A DNA stretch of 64,000 nt from JAICJR01 sp963848495 (GCA_963848495.1 CAWKDV010000004.1:248001-312000), one strand, 5' to 3'. Positions 49,772 through 58,822 are shown, counted from the stretch's first letter. Numbers and translations are program-made. The notes: generated by a model not told the origin, from the letters alone.

Positions 49772-50172
49772 GCGAGCAGGCGCAGCCCGGAACCCTCGCG
49801 CTCCGCCACCTGCACGAGCTTGTCGCAGATCTCGCGCCGCGAGCGGTCCTTGCCCACGAAGCCGTCGACCATCGTGCGCACCTCGTCGAACTCAGCGCCG
49901 TCGACGCTCATCAGGACGAGCCGTGTCTCGAGCTCAGGGTGGCGCTCGCGCAGCAATGCGCAGAGCGCCGGGCCGCTCAGCCCGGCCATGCGCACGTCGA
50001 GGAGGGCGACGTCCGGCCGGAGTGCTTCGATCACGTCGAAAGCCTCGTCACCGCGCCCCGCGACGGCCACCAGCTCTAGGTGGCCGTGCCGGGCGATGGC
50101 ACGTGCGAGGCCTTCCCGAAAAGCACGCTGGTCGTCGGCGAGAACGACTGTAAAAGGTCGGGACACGGGCAA
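49768..50172 (-). CDS. Single-domain response regulator
   Basis: A 134-residue stand-alone receiver. The acidic pair is in TVVLADDQRAFREGLARAIA, the phospho-acceptor Asp in DVALLDVRMAGLSG and the Lys in GFVGKDRSRREICDKL. No output domain. A TTG at 50172 or GTG at 50166 starts it. It lies divergent from the LuxR protein at 50202 and near a histidine kinase and NarL-type regulator. It shares a CTAG stop overlap with the beta-lactamase-like gene. Confidence 0.85.
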   Translation of the reverse strand: MPVSRPFTVVLADDQRAFREGLARAIARHGHLELVAVAGRGDEAFDVIEALRPDVALLDVRMAGLSGPALCALLRERHPELETRLVLMSVDGAEFDEVRTMVDGFVGKDRSRREICDKLVQVAEREGSGLRLLA

Positions 50173-50201
50173 CGTGACGATGGTCGCGTCCCCGCAGAGC
50201 G

Positions 50202-50600
50202 GTGGTATCCCCTTCCGGTATGAAGCCGCAGGGGAGGCCCCTCCCCTTGCCGCACGTCATCCAATCGGAGAGGGGTCCGCTCATCCTCCATTCCAGCCGC
50301 ACGGCGGGTTGTTCGACGCTCCGTGCGGGGAAAGACTGCCCCCCCAGGGAGATGGCGTTTACGACCACATACAGGCCGCGCTCCGGTTCGCTGTCGGAAC
50401 GTGAATGCGAGGTGCTGGAGCAGATCGCCAGAGGGCAGTCCATTGAGGACATCTCGGCGAGCCTGTTCCTGAGCCCGCACACCGTCCGCACGCACATCAA
50501 GAACATCCTTCGCAAGATGGGTGCGCGTACGCGCGCTCACGCGGTGGCGATGGCGATCTCCGAGGAGATCATCGACCGCCGGCGAGTGGGCGTTCGCTGA
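50202..50600 (+). CDS. LuxR-family HTH regulator (receiver-less)
   Basis: A 132-residue protein with a C-terminal LuxR HTH: SLSERECEVLEQIARGQSIE, DISASLFLSPHTVRTHIKNI and LRKMGARTRAHAVAMAISEE. The first 65 residues are not a receiver and may be partly untranslated: alternative starts are ATG at 50220 and ATG at 50352. Together with the divergent single receiver it looks like a NarL-type regulator split into two genes. The 3' end overlaps the histidine kinase gene by 32 bases in opposite direction. Confidence 0.75.
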   Translation: MVSPSGMKPQGRPLPLPHVIQSERGPLILHSSRTAGCSTLRAGKDCPPREMAFTTTYRPRSGSLSERECEVLEQIARGQSIEDISASLFLSPHTVRTHIKNILRKMGARTRAHAVAMAISEEIIDRRRVGVR

Positions 50601-52935
50601 CGAGCCCGAGACGCTGAGGCGGGATGTCCGCGCGGTGGGGTGCAACCCGCCGTGCGGGCAGCCTCGCCCTGACGACGGTTCCCAGACCGGGCTGGCTGGT
50701 CAGCTCGAAGCGGCCCGAGACCGCCTCCACGCGCTCGGCGCTGGACGCCAGGCCGACGTGGCCCTCGCCGATCGCCCTGGTGCGGCGGCGCTCGTGCATG
50801 CCGTTGCCGTCGTCGGCCACCTCCAGCACGATCTCCTTCGGCTCGCGCACCACCTGCACGCGCACGTGACGCGCGTCGGCGTGCTTGGCGGCGTTCGTCA
50901 GCAGCTCGCGGGCGAGCGACAGGATCAGCTCGTCGTGCACGCCGGTGGCGGCGTGCTCCACCTCGATGTCGCACTCGAAGCCGCCGCGGCGGCTCTGGTG
51001 GTCCGCCACCGCGCGGATCGCCGAGGCGAGTCCGGCGTGCTCGAGCACCACCGGGTGCAGGTTGAAGACCGCCTCGCGCAGGAGCTGCACGGCGCGCTCG
51101 ATGCCCTCGCGCGCGCGCACCACCCGCTCCGGGTCGCCGTCCGGGTCCTCGAGCACCTCCACCAGGTCCTGGCGGCTGGCCAGCAGGTCCTGCAGGGCGT
51201 GGTCGTGGAGCACCTCCGAGATCGCGCGGCGGGCGCGGTCCTCGGCGGCGAGCGTCTGCGCCACCAGCCGTCCCCGCGCGGCCGCCAGCTCCCCGATCTG
51301 GGACTCGCTGCGCTTGCGCTCGATCGCGGTGGCCAGCACGTTCGCCATCGACTGCAGGAAGTTCACCTCGTCGGGGCTGAAGGCGCGGTGGTGGCGGGTG
51401 TGGACGCAGAGCACGCCGAACGGCCGCTCGTCGCCCTCGATCGCCACGCAGGCGCCGCTGCCCTCGTCGAGCCCCGGCAGCGCCAGCGGGCCCTCGAAGC
51501 GCCGTTCGCTGGCGAAGTCCTCCACCACCACCGGGGCGTCGCCCTGCAACGTGAAGGCCACGAGCGAGGCCTCGGGCTGAGCCGGGAAGCGGCGGCCGGC
51601 CGAGTCCTCGGGCCAGCCGGCGCCGGCGTGCAGCTTCAGCTCCCCGTCCTCGGGCAGGAACTCGAGCATCTCGCTGTACTCGACGCCGAGCGTCTCGGCC
51701 ACCAGCGACACCGCGGCCTCCGCCAGCTCGGTGAGGTTCGTGCCCTCGAGCGCCCGCCGGCCGAGCTCGGTCACCGCTGCCTGGCGCGCCTCCGAGCGGC
51801 GCTGCTCGGTGACGTCGGTGGCGGTCCCGGTGGCGCCGAGCAGGTTGCCCTCGCTGTCGTGCAGGACGATCGCGTTGTAGCTCAGGTACACGATGCTGCC
51901 GTCCTTGCGCACGTGCCGCGTCTCGCTGCTGAAGAGCGGCCGGCCGCGCAGGATCTGGCGCAGCCGCTCGCGCACCTCGGCCTCGCCGCCCGGCGGCGCG
52001 AAGTCGGTCAGCGGCCGGCCGAGCATCTCCTCCGGCTCGTAGCCGTAGATGCGCCGCACCGCGCGGTTCACGAAGGTGAAGCGCCCCTGGGGGTCCACGG
52101 ACCAGATCAGGTCGCTCGAGGTCTCCACGAGATCGCGGTACTTGCGCTCGCTCTCGCGCAGCCGCTCCTCGGAGCGCTTGCGCTCGGTCACGTCCTTGGC
52201 CACGCCGTAGACCAGCCGCTCCTCAGGGCTCACATGGGCGCTCCAGAGCAGCCAGCGGTAGGAGCCGTCGCGCGTGCGGAAGCGGCTCTCGAAGCTGATC
52301 GTGACCTCGTCCGAGCGCTTCAGGCGCCCGCTCTCGCGGGCCGTGCGCGGCCGGTCGTCGGGGTGCACGAAGTCGAGCATCGGCCGCGTGAGCAGCTGAT
52401 CCGCGGTGTAGCCCAGCACGCGCTCCCAGGCCGGGTTCACGCTCTTGAAGTAGCCGTCGAAGCCGAGCGTGCAGAAGAGATCGCGCGACAGCGCGTACAG
52501 GCGGCTGGTGGTCTCCTCGAGCCGGCGCTGCTCGCTGAGGTCGAGCACCTGGGTCAGCGTGTAGAGCAGCTGACCGTCGTCGTCCTTCACCGGCGCGTCC
52601 ATCACGCGCGTCCAGACCGGGTGGCCGTCCGCGTGGAGGAAGCGCATCTCGAGCCGGCCGGACGCCAGCGCGCCGCTCACCCGCTGCTCGTGCCGCGCCC
52701 GAGCCAGGTCGCGGTCGCCCGGATGGACCACGTCGAAGAAGATCAGCCCGAGCAGCTCCTGCTCGGCCCGCCCCACCAGCTCGCAGAAGGCGGGGTTGGC
52801 CTGGAGGAAGCGGCCTGAGACGCAGACCAGCGCCATGCCGGTGACGGAGTTCTCGAACAGCGCGCGGAAGCGCTCGGTACCGTCCTCAGAGGTCTGCTCC
52901 AGGGCCCCCGCCGCGCCTATGAGCTGCTCGCTCAC
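50569..52935 (-). CDS. Multi-PAS, GAF sensor histidine kinase (NarL-type)
   Basis: A 788-residue cytoplasmic kinase. PAS domains lie at about 20-135 (FRALFENSVTGMALVCVSGR), 145-255 (LFCTLGFDGYFKSVNPAWER) and 265-380 (YRDLVETSSDLIWSVDPQGR), each with a PAC-like tail. A GAF domain covers about 385-535 (GTNLTELAEAAVSLVAETLG). The HisKA_3 dimerisation helix has the phospho-His in RRAISEVLHDHALQDLLAS, and the ATPase domain is near 650-750 (SLARELLTNAAKHADARHVR, EVADDGNGM). No membrane segments. It pairs with the NarL-type regulator 3 bases upstream. Confidence 0.9.
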   Translation of the reverse strand: MSEQLIGAAGALEQTSEDGTERFRALFENSVTGMALVCVSGRFLQANPAFCELVGRAEQELLGLIFFDVVHPGDRDLARARHEQRVSGALASGRLEMRFLHADGHPVWTRVMDAPVKDDDGQLLYTLTQVLDLSEQRRLEETTSRLYALSRDLFCTLGFDGYFKSVNPAWERVLGYTADQLLTRPMLDFVHPDDRPRTARESGRLKRSDEVTISFESRFRTRDGSYRWLLWSAHVSPEERLVYGVAKDVTERKRSEERLRESERKYRDLVETSSDLIWSVDPQGRFTFVNRAVRRIYGYEPEEMLGRPLTDFAPPGGEAEVRERLRQILRGRPLFSSETRHVRKDGSIVYLSYNAIVLHDSEGNLLGATGTATDVTEQRRSEARQAAVTELGRRALEGTNLTELAEAAVSLVAETLGVEYSEMLEFLPEDGELKLHAGAGWPEDSAGRRFPAQPEASLVAFTLQGDAPVVVEDFASERRFEGPLALPGLDEGSGACVAIEGDERPFGVLCVHTRHHRAFSPDEVNFLQSMANVLATAIERKRSESQIGELAAARGRLVAQTLAAEDRARRAISEVLHDHALQDLLASRQDLVEVLEDPDGDPERVVRAREGIERAVQLLREAVFNLHPVVLEHAGLASAIRAVADHQSRRGGFECDIEVEHAATGVHDELILSLARELLTNAAKHADARHVRVQVVREPKEIVLEVADDGNGMHERRRTRAIGEGHVGLASSAERVEAVSGRFELTSQPGLGTVVRARLPARRVAPHRADIPPQRLGLVSERPLAGGR

Positions 52936-52938
52936 GAC

Positions 52939-53586
52939 CTACTCGAGCAGGCCACGCCGCATCGCGGCGGCCACGGCCGCCGCCCGGTCCGAGACGCCCA
53001 GCTTCTCGTACAGGCTCTGGAGGTGCGTCTTCACGGTCGCCGGGCTGAGATGGAGCTGGCGGCCGATGTCAGGGGCCGAGTGGCCGTCGGCGGTCATCCT
53101 GAGGATCTCGCGCTCGCGCGGGGTCAGCACCGGCCGCGCGTGCGCCTCGCGCATCTGGATCTGCGCCGTCAGCCCGGTCTGGATCTCGGGCGACAGGAAC
53201 GCCTCGCCGCGTGCCACGGCCGCCACCGCGTCGAAGATCGCCCCCCGGTCTGCCTCCTTGGAGAGATAGGCGCCCGCCCCCATGGCGATAGCCCGGTAGA
53301 CGAGGTCGCTCTCGACGTAGGCGGACAGGAACACGACGCGCGTGGACAGCTCGTCGCGCTTGATCGCGTTCAGCACCTCCATGCCGTCGAGCCCCGGCAT
53401 GCGCACGTCGAGCACCGCCACGTCCGGCACGAGGGCCTTGAGCTGCGGCAAAGCCTCCCGGCCATCGGACGCCTCGCCGACCAGCTCGAGGTCAGGACGG
53501 TCGCGGATGGCTCGTACCAGGCCCTCGCGATAGACGGGGTGGTCGTCCGCAACGTACACACGGACACGCTTGGGCCCGCGCGTCAT
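52939..53586 (-). CDS. NarL-family response regulator
   Basis: A 215-residue receiver plus LuxR HTH. VYVADDHPVYREGLVRAIRD, the phospho-Asp in VAVLDVRMPGLDGMEVLNAI and Lys in GAGAYLSKEADRGAIFDA. The HTH is LTPREREILRMTADGHSAPD and LHLSPATVKTHLQSLYEKLG. It probably receives phosphate from the histidine kinase gene that follows it by three bases. Confidence 0.93.
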   Translation of the reverse strand: MTRGPKRVRVYVADDHPVYREGLVRAIRDRPDLELVGEASDGREALPQLKALVPDVAVLDVRMPGLDGMEVLNAIKRDELSTRVVFLSAYVESDLVYRAIAMGAGAYLSKEADRGAIFDAVAAVARGEAFLSPEIQTGLTAQIQMREAHARPVLTPREREILRMTADGHSAPDIGRQLHLSPATVKTHLQSLYEKLGVSDRAAAVAAAMRRGLLE

Positions 53587-53666
53587 GTGCCTGTTTTAGC
53601 ACTCACGCCATGCCGGTCGCCAGGGTCATTCGGCGCGGAACTGCTATCTCGGCGCGTAGGGACCGC

Positions 53667-54044
53667 TCAGCCGCCAAGTTCGGCCAACCGCTCGCAGAGC
53701 TCCTGCCGCGCCGCCGCCTTGTCGAGCACGGCCACCGCGCCGGCCTCGGCGGCCGCCGCCACGAGCGCCTCGTTCGCCCCGGTGCTGAGCACCACGGTGC
53801 GCGTCTCGAGCGGCTCGTCGAGCCCGGCCAGCGTCCGGCACAGGTCGAGGCCCCCGAGCTGCGGGAGGCGGACCTCCGCGACGAGAAGGTCGGGCCTGAG
53901 CCGAAGCGCCTGCTCGAGTCCCTCGCGGCCGGTGCCTGCCTCCCCCACCAGCTCCAACTCCGGATGCTCGGCGATCGCCCTCGCCAGCCCCGCTCTGTAG
54001 CCCTCGTGCCCGTCCACGAGGAGTATGCGAACCCTCCTGCCCAT
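53667..54044 (-). CDS. Degenerate receiver-domain protein
   Basis: A 125-residue stand-alone receiver. It keeps the fold (ILLVDGHEGYRAGLARAIAE, VRLPQLGGLDLCRTLAGL, Lys in VAVLDKAAARQELCERL) but the acidic pair reads V-D-G rather than D-D, and the phospho-acceptor position reads DLLVAEVRLPQLGG, with Glu in place of Asp. It is probably not phosphorylated and may be permanently active-like or bind a partner. It is the third single or NarL-type receiver in 5 kb. Confidence 0.82.
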   Translation of the reverse strand: MGRRVRILLVDGHEGYRAGLARAIAEHPELELVGEAGTGREGLEQALRLRPDLLVAEVRLPQLGGLDLCRTLAGLDEPLETRTVVLSTGANEALVAAAAEAGAVAVLDKAAARQELCERLAELGG

Positions 54045-54196
54045 GCCGCTCTCCCTAGCGGAGCAAACAGCGCGAAAGTTGCTCCTGTTGTCGTATCCGT
54101 GACGGCGACGTCATCCCCGTATATGGCCATGCTGCGCCGGTCCCGGGGACCCCGCCTCACCTGATCGGTGATGCGCCAGGGGTACAGGAGGTAGTT

Positions 54197-54216
54197 CAAT
54201 CGAACTAGTTCGATTG
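54197..54216. repeat. Perfect 20-bp palindrome
   Basis: CAATCGAACTAGTTCGATTG, a perfect palindrome with no spacer, AT-richer than its surroundings. It lies in the 273-base region between ftsZ and the degenerate receiver gene. Could be a protein-binding operator. It has no T-tail and is too compact for a good RNA hairpin loop. Confidence 0.6.
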
Positions 54217-54227
54217 GTGGATCCTCT

Positions 54228-54258
54228 CACGATCTGTGCCGTCCCGGCACAAATCGTG
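54228..54258. terminator. Hairpin downstream of ftsZ
   Basis: CACGAT, then TGTGCCG-TCC-CGGCACA (54235-54251), then ATCGTG (54253-54258). A nested 13-bp stem with small bulges, 60 bases past the ftsZ stop. No T-run follows on the minus strand, so termination efficiency is uncertain. The rest of 54045-54317 shows nothing else besides the palindrome and heptamer array. Confidence 0.5.
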
Positions 54259-54286
54259 CGATCACTGGTGACAGATCACGGAGACA

Positions 54287-54319
54287 GCTCCGCGATCTGC
54301 GATCCGTGATCCGTGATCT
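54287..54319. repeat. Heptamer repeat (GATCCGT type) ending at the ftsZ stop
   Basis: Units GCTCCGC/GATCTGC/GATCCGT/GATCCGT then GATC, each seven bases, running right into the ftsZ stop codon (complement of CTA, 54318-54320). The unit differs by one base from that at 44204-44228. Confidence 0.7.
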
Positions 54320-55412
54320 AGTCCTTCAAGAAGGACGGGATATCGATCTCGTCCTCCGAGATCTCGAGCGACGACCGCTGCCGGTCGTCCATCGCGATAT
54401 CCCCTCGGTCGCGCGGGCGCGCCGGGCGCGGGCCGCGCTCGACGTCGTAGAGGCCGGGGCGGCCACTGCGCTTGTCGAAGCCGGTGGCGATCACAGTCAC
54501 GCGGACCTCGTCCGCGAGGGCCTCGTCGATGACCGCGCCGAAGATGATGTTCGAATTGTGGTCGGCCGCGCTCTGGACGATCTCGGCCGCCTCGTTGACC
54601 TCGAACAGGCCGAGGTCGGAGCCGCCCGTGATGTTCAGCAGGATGCCGGTGGCGCCCTCCACAGACTGCTCGAGCAGCGGGCTCGAGATCGCGTTCTTGG
54701 CCGCCTCGGCCGCCCGGCTCTCGCCGCTGGCCGCGCCGATGCCCATGAGCGCCGAGCCGGCGTCGTGCATGATCGTGCGCACGTCGGCGAAGTCGAGGTT
54801 GATCAGGCCGGGGATCGTGATCAGGTCGGTGATGCCCTGCACGCCCTGGCGCAGCACGTTGTCGGCCTCGCGGAAGGCGTCGAGGATGCTCGTCCGGCGC
54901 TCGACGATCGTCAGCAGCTTCTCGTTTGGGATCACGATCAGCGTGTCGACCTGTTCGCGCAGCTTGTCGATGCCGTCGGCGGCCTGGCGGCCACGCTGGC
55001 TTCCCTCGAAGTCGAACGGCCTCGTGACGACGCCCACGGTGAGCGAGCCGATCTCGTGCTTCGCCACCTCGGCGATCACGGGAGCGGCGCCGGTGCCGGT
55101 GCCGCCGCCCTCGCCCGCGGTGACGAACACCATGTCGGCGCCCTTCAGGGCCTCCTTGATCTCGTCGCGGCTCTCATTGGCGGCTCCGTAGCCGACCTCC
55201 GGGTCCGCGCCGGCGCCGAGGCCGCGCGTGAGCTGGGAGCCGATCTGCAGCTTGATGTCGGCGTCGCACATCTGCAACGCCTGGGCGTCCGTGTTCACCG
55301 CGATGAACTCGACGCCCTTCAGGCCGGCGTCGACCATGCGGTTCACCGCGTTGGTGCCGCCCCCGCCGACACCTACGACCTTGATCACCGCCAGGTAGCT
55401 ACCCGTCTCCAT
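54318..55412 (-). CDS. ftsZ: Cell division protein FtsZ
   Basis: A 364-residue tubulin-like GTPase that forms the Z-ring. The motifs are VVGVGGGGTNAVNRMVDAGL, FVTAGEGGGTGTGAAPVIAE (tubulin signature), and the T7 loop NLDFADVRTIMHDAGSAL. The C-terminal peptide DEIDIPSFLKD is the conserved partner-binding tail. It is the last gene of the murC-murB-ftsQ-ftsZ run. Confidence 0.97.
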   Translation of the reverse strand: METGSYLAVIKVVGVGGGGTNAVNRMVDAGLKGVEFIAVNTDAQALQMCDADIKLQIGSQLTRGLGAGADPEVGYGAANESRDEIKEALKGADMVFVTAGEGGGTGTGAAPVIAEVAKHEIGSLTVGVVTRPFDFEGSQRGRQAADGIDKLREQVDTLIVIPNEKLLTIVERRTSILDAFREADNVLRQGVQGITDLITIPGLINLDFADVRTIMHDAGSALMGIGAASGESRAAEAAKNAISSPLLEQSVEGATGILLNITGGSDLGLFEVNEAAEIVQSAADHNSNIIFGAVIDEALADEVRVTVIATGFDKRSGRPGLYDVERGPRPARPRDRGDIAMDDRQRSSLEISEDEIDIPSFLKD

Positions 55413-55476
55413 CGCGCTAATCCTCGCCTCGTTCCCTCTCGTCCTTTAGCCGTGCAGCGAGAGTTTTGACGTCCGA

Positions 55477-55641
55477 CCCTCAAGTGAGGATTGAGAGTTT
55501 TCGTCACTCCATTAGGCCCGCAAAGTCCGCACTGTAGGCGTTTTTTGGCGGAAGTGTCAATTCGGAGAACGATTTCGTGCAAGCGGCATACCCTCAATGA
55601 CAACTCGAGGCTAGCCTCAACCTCGACGTCAGGGTTGAGGG
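55477..55641. promoter_or_regulatory. Repeated CCTCAA/TTGAGG words upstream of ftsZ
   Basis: CCCTCAA at 55477-55483 and 55591-55597, CCTCAA at 55615-55620 and TTGAGGG at 55635-55641 occur in the 216 bases between ftsQ and ftsZ. The last pair forms a hairpin CCTCAACC/GGTTGAGG around the ftsQ stop codon, and GAGGCTAGCCTC (55607-55618) is a perfect palindrome. Likely transcription-control region for ftsZ; the binding factor is unknown. Confidence 0.4.
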
Positions 55642-56597
55642 TTGGCGGCGACAGCGCCTGCCCCAGTCGTGCCGCTCTGCACCGATGTCGAGGGCGTGGT
55701 GGCACCTGTCGCGGGGCCTGTCGTCCCGGCCGCCGGGCCGGTCGTGCCGGCCGCCGCCGGCAGCTGCGCGGCGGTGGCCTGCGCGCCGGCTGCGGCTGCG
55801 GCGGCCGACGCGGTGTCGAGCGGGGCGAGGGACTCGGAGGCCAGCCCGCCGGCCACCGGCCGCTCCGGCAGCCGGACGTCCACGTAGGTGGCTCCCTTCG
55901 CACGCGAGTCGGCGAGCACCGCCGCGGCGGCCGCCCACTTCGCGTCGATCCGGGTGGCGTCGCCGAAGATGATCTGCGGGCCGCGCCGCAGCTTCACCAC
56001 GAGGCCACGGGTGGCGCCCATGCCCACGCTGGCGACCCGGCGGGCGAGCGGGCGGGGCGCCGCGGCGGCCACGTCCAGCTCGGTGAGCGCGAGCGGATCG
56101 GCGAGCTTGGTCTGGGGGACGGAGCCCCTGCTGCGGATCGCCGGCAGCGGGAACGGCGAGCGCAGTCCGCGCAGGACGCTGCCGTCGGCCGCCACCATCA
56201 CCCGGCCGCCGTTCACCTGGAGCCACGCCACGGGGCGCTCCTGGATCACCCGGATCGTGAGCGAGTGCGGGAAGTGCGGCGTGACCTGGACGTCCTTCAC
56301 CGCTGTGTAGCCCGCCACGGCGGAGAGCAGCTGGTCGCGGCGCACGTGCAGCGTCGTCATGTCGTGCGCGGCCGACGTCAGCGCGTGCTCGATGCGGGCG
56401 GCGTCGCGAGTGTCGAGCCCCGTGATCTTCACGTGCTCGATGCGGACCAGGCTCGAGTCCTTGAACCAGAACGAGTAGAGGGACCAGAGCGCGAGCAGCG
56501 CGGCGAGGCCGATCAGCAGCGGGCGCCGCACGGGCGCCGGGATCGCAAGCGCGGCGCGGGGGATCGTGCGCAGCCCGGCTGCCGCGGCCGCCCTCAT
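55629..56597 (-). CDS. ftsQ: Cell division protein FtsQ/DivIB
   Basis: A 322-residue bitopic divisome protein. N-terminal cytoplasmic part, one helix (LLIGLAALLALWSLYSFWF), then a POTRA-like domain (VRIEHVKITGLDTRDAARIE, ALTSAAHDMTTLHVRRDQL) and beta domain (PHFPHSLTIRVIQERPVAWL). The long Ala/Thr/Gly/Pro tail after about residue 265 (TTGPAAGTTGPATGATTP) is a low-complexity external extension not seen in most FtsQ. ATG overlaps the murB stop. Confidence 0.9.
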   Translation of the reverse strand: MRAAAAAGLRTIPRAALAIPAPVRRPLLIGLAALLALWSLYSFWFKDSSLVRIEHVKITGLDTRDAARIEHALTSAAHDMTTLHVRRDQLLSAVAGYTAVKDVQVTPHFPHSLTIRVIQERPVAWLQVNGGRVMVAADGSVLRGLRSPFPLPAIRSRGSVPQTKLADPLALTELDVAAAAPRPLARRVASVGMGATRGLVVKLRRGPQIIFGDATRIDAKWAAAAAVLADSRAKGATYVDVRLPERPVAGGLASESLAPLDTASAAAAAAGAQATAAQLPAAAGTTGPAAGTTGPATGATTPSTSVQSGTTGAGAVAANPQP

Positions 56598-57484
56598 CCC
56601 TGCTTCCCCAGGATCTGCACCTCGGCCTCGAGCTCGACGCCGAAGAGCTCGCGCACCCGGCGGCGGCCCTCGGCCATCAGCGCCAGCACGTCGGCGGTGG
56701 TGGCCGTGCCGGTGTTCTCCACGAAGTTCGCGTGCTTCGGCGAGAAGCGCGCCCCGCCCACGCGCAGCCCGCGGCAGCCCGCGGCCTCGAGCAGCATGCC
56801 GGCGGTGCGGCCCTCGGCGCGCGGATCGTCGGGGTTCTTGAAGGTGGAGCCGAAGGTCTTGATGCCGGACGGCTGCGCCGCGCGCCGCCGCTCGCGCATC
56901 TCCGCGAGCGTGGCCTTCACCTGCTCGGGGTCGGCCGGCTCGAGCTTGAACGAGGCCCGCGCGACGATCTCGTGCGGCCCGAGATTGGAGCGGCGGTAGG
57001 CGAAGCCGAGCCGGTCGGGCGTGCGGCGCTCGCTCCCATCGGGACCGGCGATGTCCACCCACTCCAGCACGCGCCCGAGCTCGCCGCCGTAGGCGTTGGC
57101 GTTCATCTTCACGGCGCCGCCGACGGTGCCGGGGATGTTCACGCCGAACTCGATGCCGCTGAGGCCCCAGCGCGCCGCCCGCGCCGACGCCTGCGGCAGC
57201 CTGGCGCCGCCGCCGCAGACCACTCGCTCGCCGTCGCGGTCGATGGTCGCCAGCCCGTCGTCCAGCTTCAGCACAAGTCCCCGAAATCCATCATCGGCTA
57301 TGAGGAGGTTCGAGCCCGATCCCACCACTCCTACCTCGATTCCCTCCGCGCGCGCCCAGCCCAGGAGCTCGTTCAGGCGCTCCTCCGACCCGGCTCGCGC
57401 GAACCAGTCCCCAGCACCGCCGGTGCGGACGGTGGTGAGGCGGGCCAACGGGTAGTCGCGTTCCACGCCCTCGGGGGCGCTCAC
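56594..57484 (-). CDS. murB: UDP-N-acetylenolpyruvoylglucosamine reductase
   Basis: A 296-residue FAD enzyme that makes UDP-MurNAc. LARLTTVRTGGAGDWFARAG opens the FAD domain, with VGVVGSGSNLLIADDGFRGL and GLSGIEFGVNIPGTVGGAVK as core motifs. YRRSNLGPHEIVARASFKLE and the C-terminal ENTGTATTADVLALMAEG follow. It is the type I form. Start overlaps the murC stop. Confidence 0.95.
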   Translation of the reverse strand: MSAPEGVERDYPLARLTTVRTGGAGDWFARAGSEERLNELLGWARAEGIEVGVVGSGSNLLIADDGFRGLVLKLDDGLATIDRDGERVVCGGGARLPQASARAARWGLSGIEFGVNIPGTVGGAVKMNANAYGGELGRVLEWVDIAGPDGSERRTPDRLGFAYRRSNLGPHEIVARASFKLEPADPEQVKATLAEMRERRRAAQPSGIKTFGSTFKNPDDPRAEGRTAGMLLEAAGCRGLRVGGARFSPKHANFVENTGTATTADVLALMAEGRRRVRELFGVELEAEVQILGKQG

Positions 57485-58822
57485 TCCCGCTCCCCCAGGC
57501 TGCGCGCAAGGCTGTCGACGTCGCCGGCACCCAGCGTGAGCAGCACGTCGCCCTCGCGCAGCTCGTCCCGCAGCACCGGTTCCGCGTCCTCGAGCCGCGG
57601 CAGCCAGTAGACCGGGCGGCCGTGGGCGGCGTCAGCGGCGGCGACCGCCACCAGCCAGCCCGAGACGCCGGGGAAGTCCTCGGCGCGCTCGCGTGCCGGA
57701 TAGACGTCGAGCACCACGATCAGGTCCGCGAGTGCGAGCGCGCGGCCGAAGTCGCGGGCCATGTGTCGCGTGCGCGAGTAGAGGTGCGGCTGGAAGCAGG
57801 CCACCAGGCGGCGCGGGTTCAGCGTGCGCGCAGCCTCGAGCGTCGCGCGCACCTCGGTGGGGTGATGGGCGTAGTCGTCGAACACCCGGGCGCCGGAGGC
57901 TGTGCGCCCGTGGGGCTCGAAGCGCCGCCCCGCGCCGCTGAAGCTGTGCAGGGCCGGCGCCGCCTCCTCGATCGGCAGCCCCGCCTCCCGGCAGGCCGCC
58001 AGCGCCGCCAGCGCGTTGAGCACGTTGTGCCGGCCGGGGACCTGCAGCTGCACCGGCACCTCCTCGGCACGGAAGCGCGAGCCCAGCTCGAGCAGCTCGA
58101 CATCACGCGCGGCGAGCATTCCTGCGCCGAGGCCGAACGTCACCGTGGGCGGCACCGCGGGCAGCTCGAGCCCGACGGGAGCGATCAGCGTGGGCACCGG
58201 CCCGGCGAAGTCGGCGAATGCCTGCTCCACCTCGGCGAGCGAGCGGTAGGTGGCGTGGTGGTCGAGCTCGACGTTCGTGATCACCGCCACCTCCGGCTCG
58301 AGCTTCAGGAACGAGCGGTCGGACTCGTCCGCCTCCACCACGATCCAGTCCCCCTCGCCCCAGGCGGCGTTGGTGCCGGTCGAGCGCACCTCGCCGCCGA
58401 TCAGGTAAGCCGGCCGGCGCCCGCAGGACACCAGCGCATGCGCCACCATGCTCGCCGTGGTGGTCTTGCCGTGCGTCCCGGCCACGGCCACGCAGCGCTT
58501 GAGCCGCGCCACCTCCGCCAGCAGCTCGCCGCGATGGATCACGCGGGCGTCGAGCTGCGCGGGCCGCCTGCAGCTCCGGGTTGTCCTCACCGATGGCGGT
58601 CGAGACGACCACCTCCGCACCCCGCGTGAGGTGCCCTCCGCTGTGGCCGATCTCGGGCTCGATGCCCGCCTCGCGCAGGCGCACGGTGTAGGAGGAGTCG
58701 GCTCGGTCAGAGCCCGTGACCTGCGCCCCCAGCCCGTGCGCCACAAGCGCGAGACCGCTCATGCCCGCGCCACCGATGCCGATGAAGTGGAGCCGCCGTC
58801 CGGCCCACGGCGCGTCGCTCAT
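57481..58822 (-). CDS. murC: UDP-N-acetylmuramate-L-alanine ligase with apparent +1 frameshift
   Basis: MurC adds L-Ala to UDP-MurNAc. The first frame has RLHFIGIGGAGMSGLALVAH and TRGAEVVVSTAIGEDNPELQ. At about 58561 an extra G (GGG for GG) shifts the frame; the second part is RRAQLDARVIHRGELLAEV-type sequence with VAVAGTHGKTTTASMVAHAL (P-loop) and HHPTEVRATLEAAR. Removing one base gives exactly 446 residues. Essential for the cell wall, so sequence error is likely. ATG at 58822, divergent from sodA. Confidence 0.92.
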
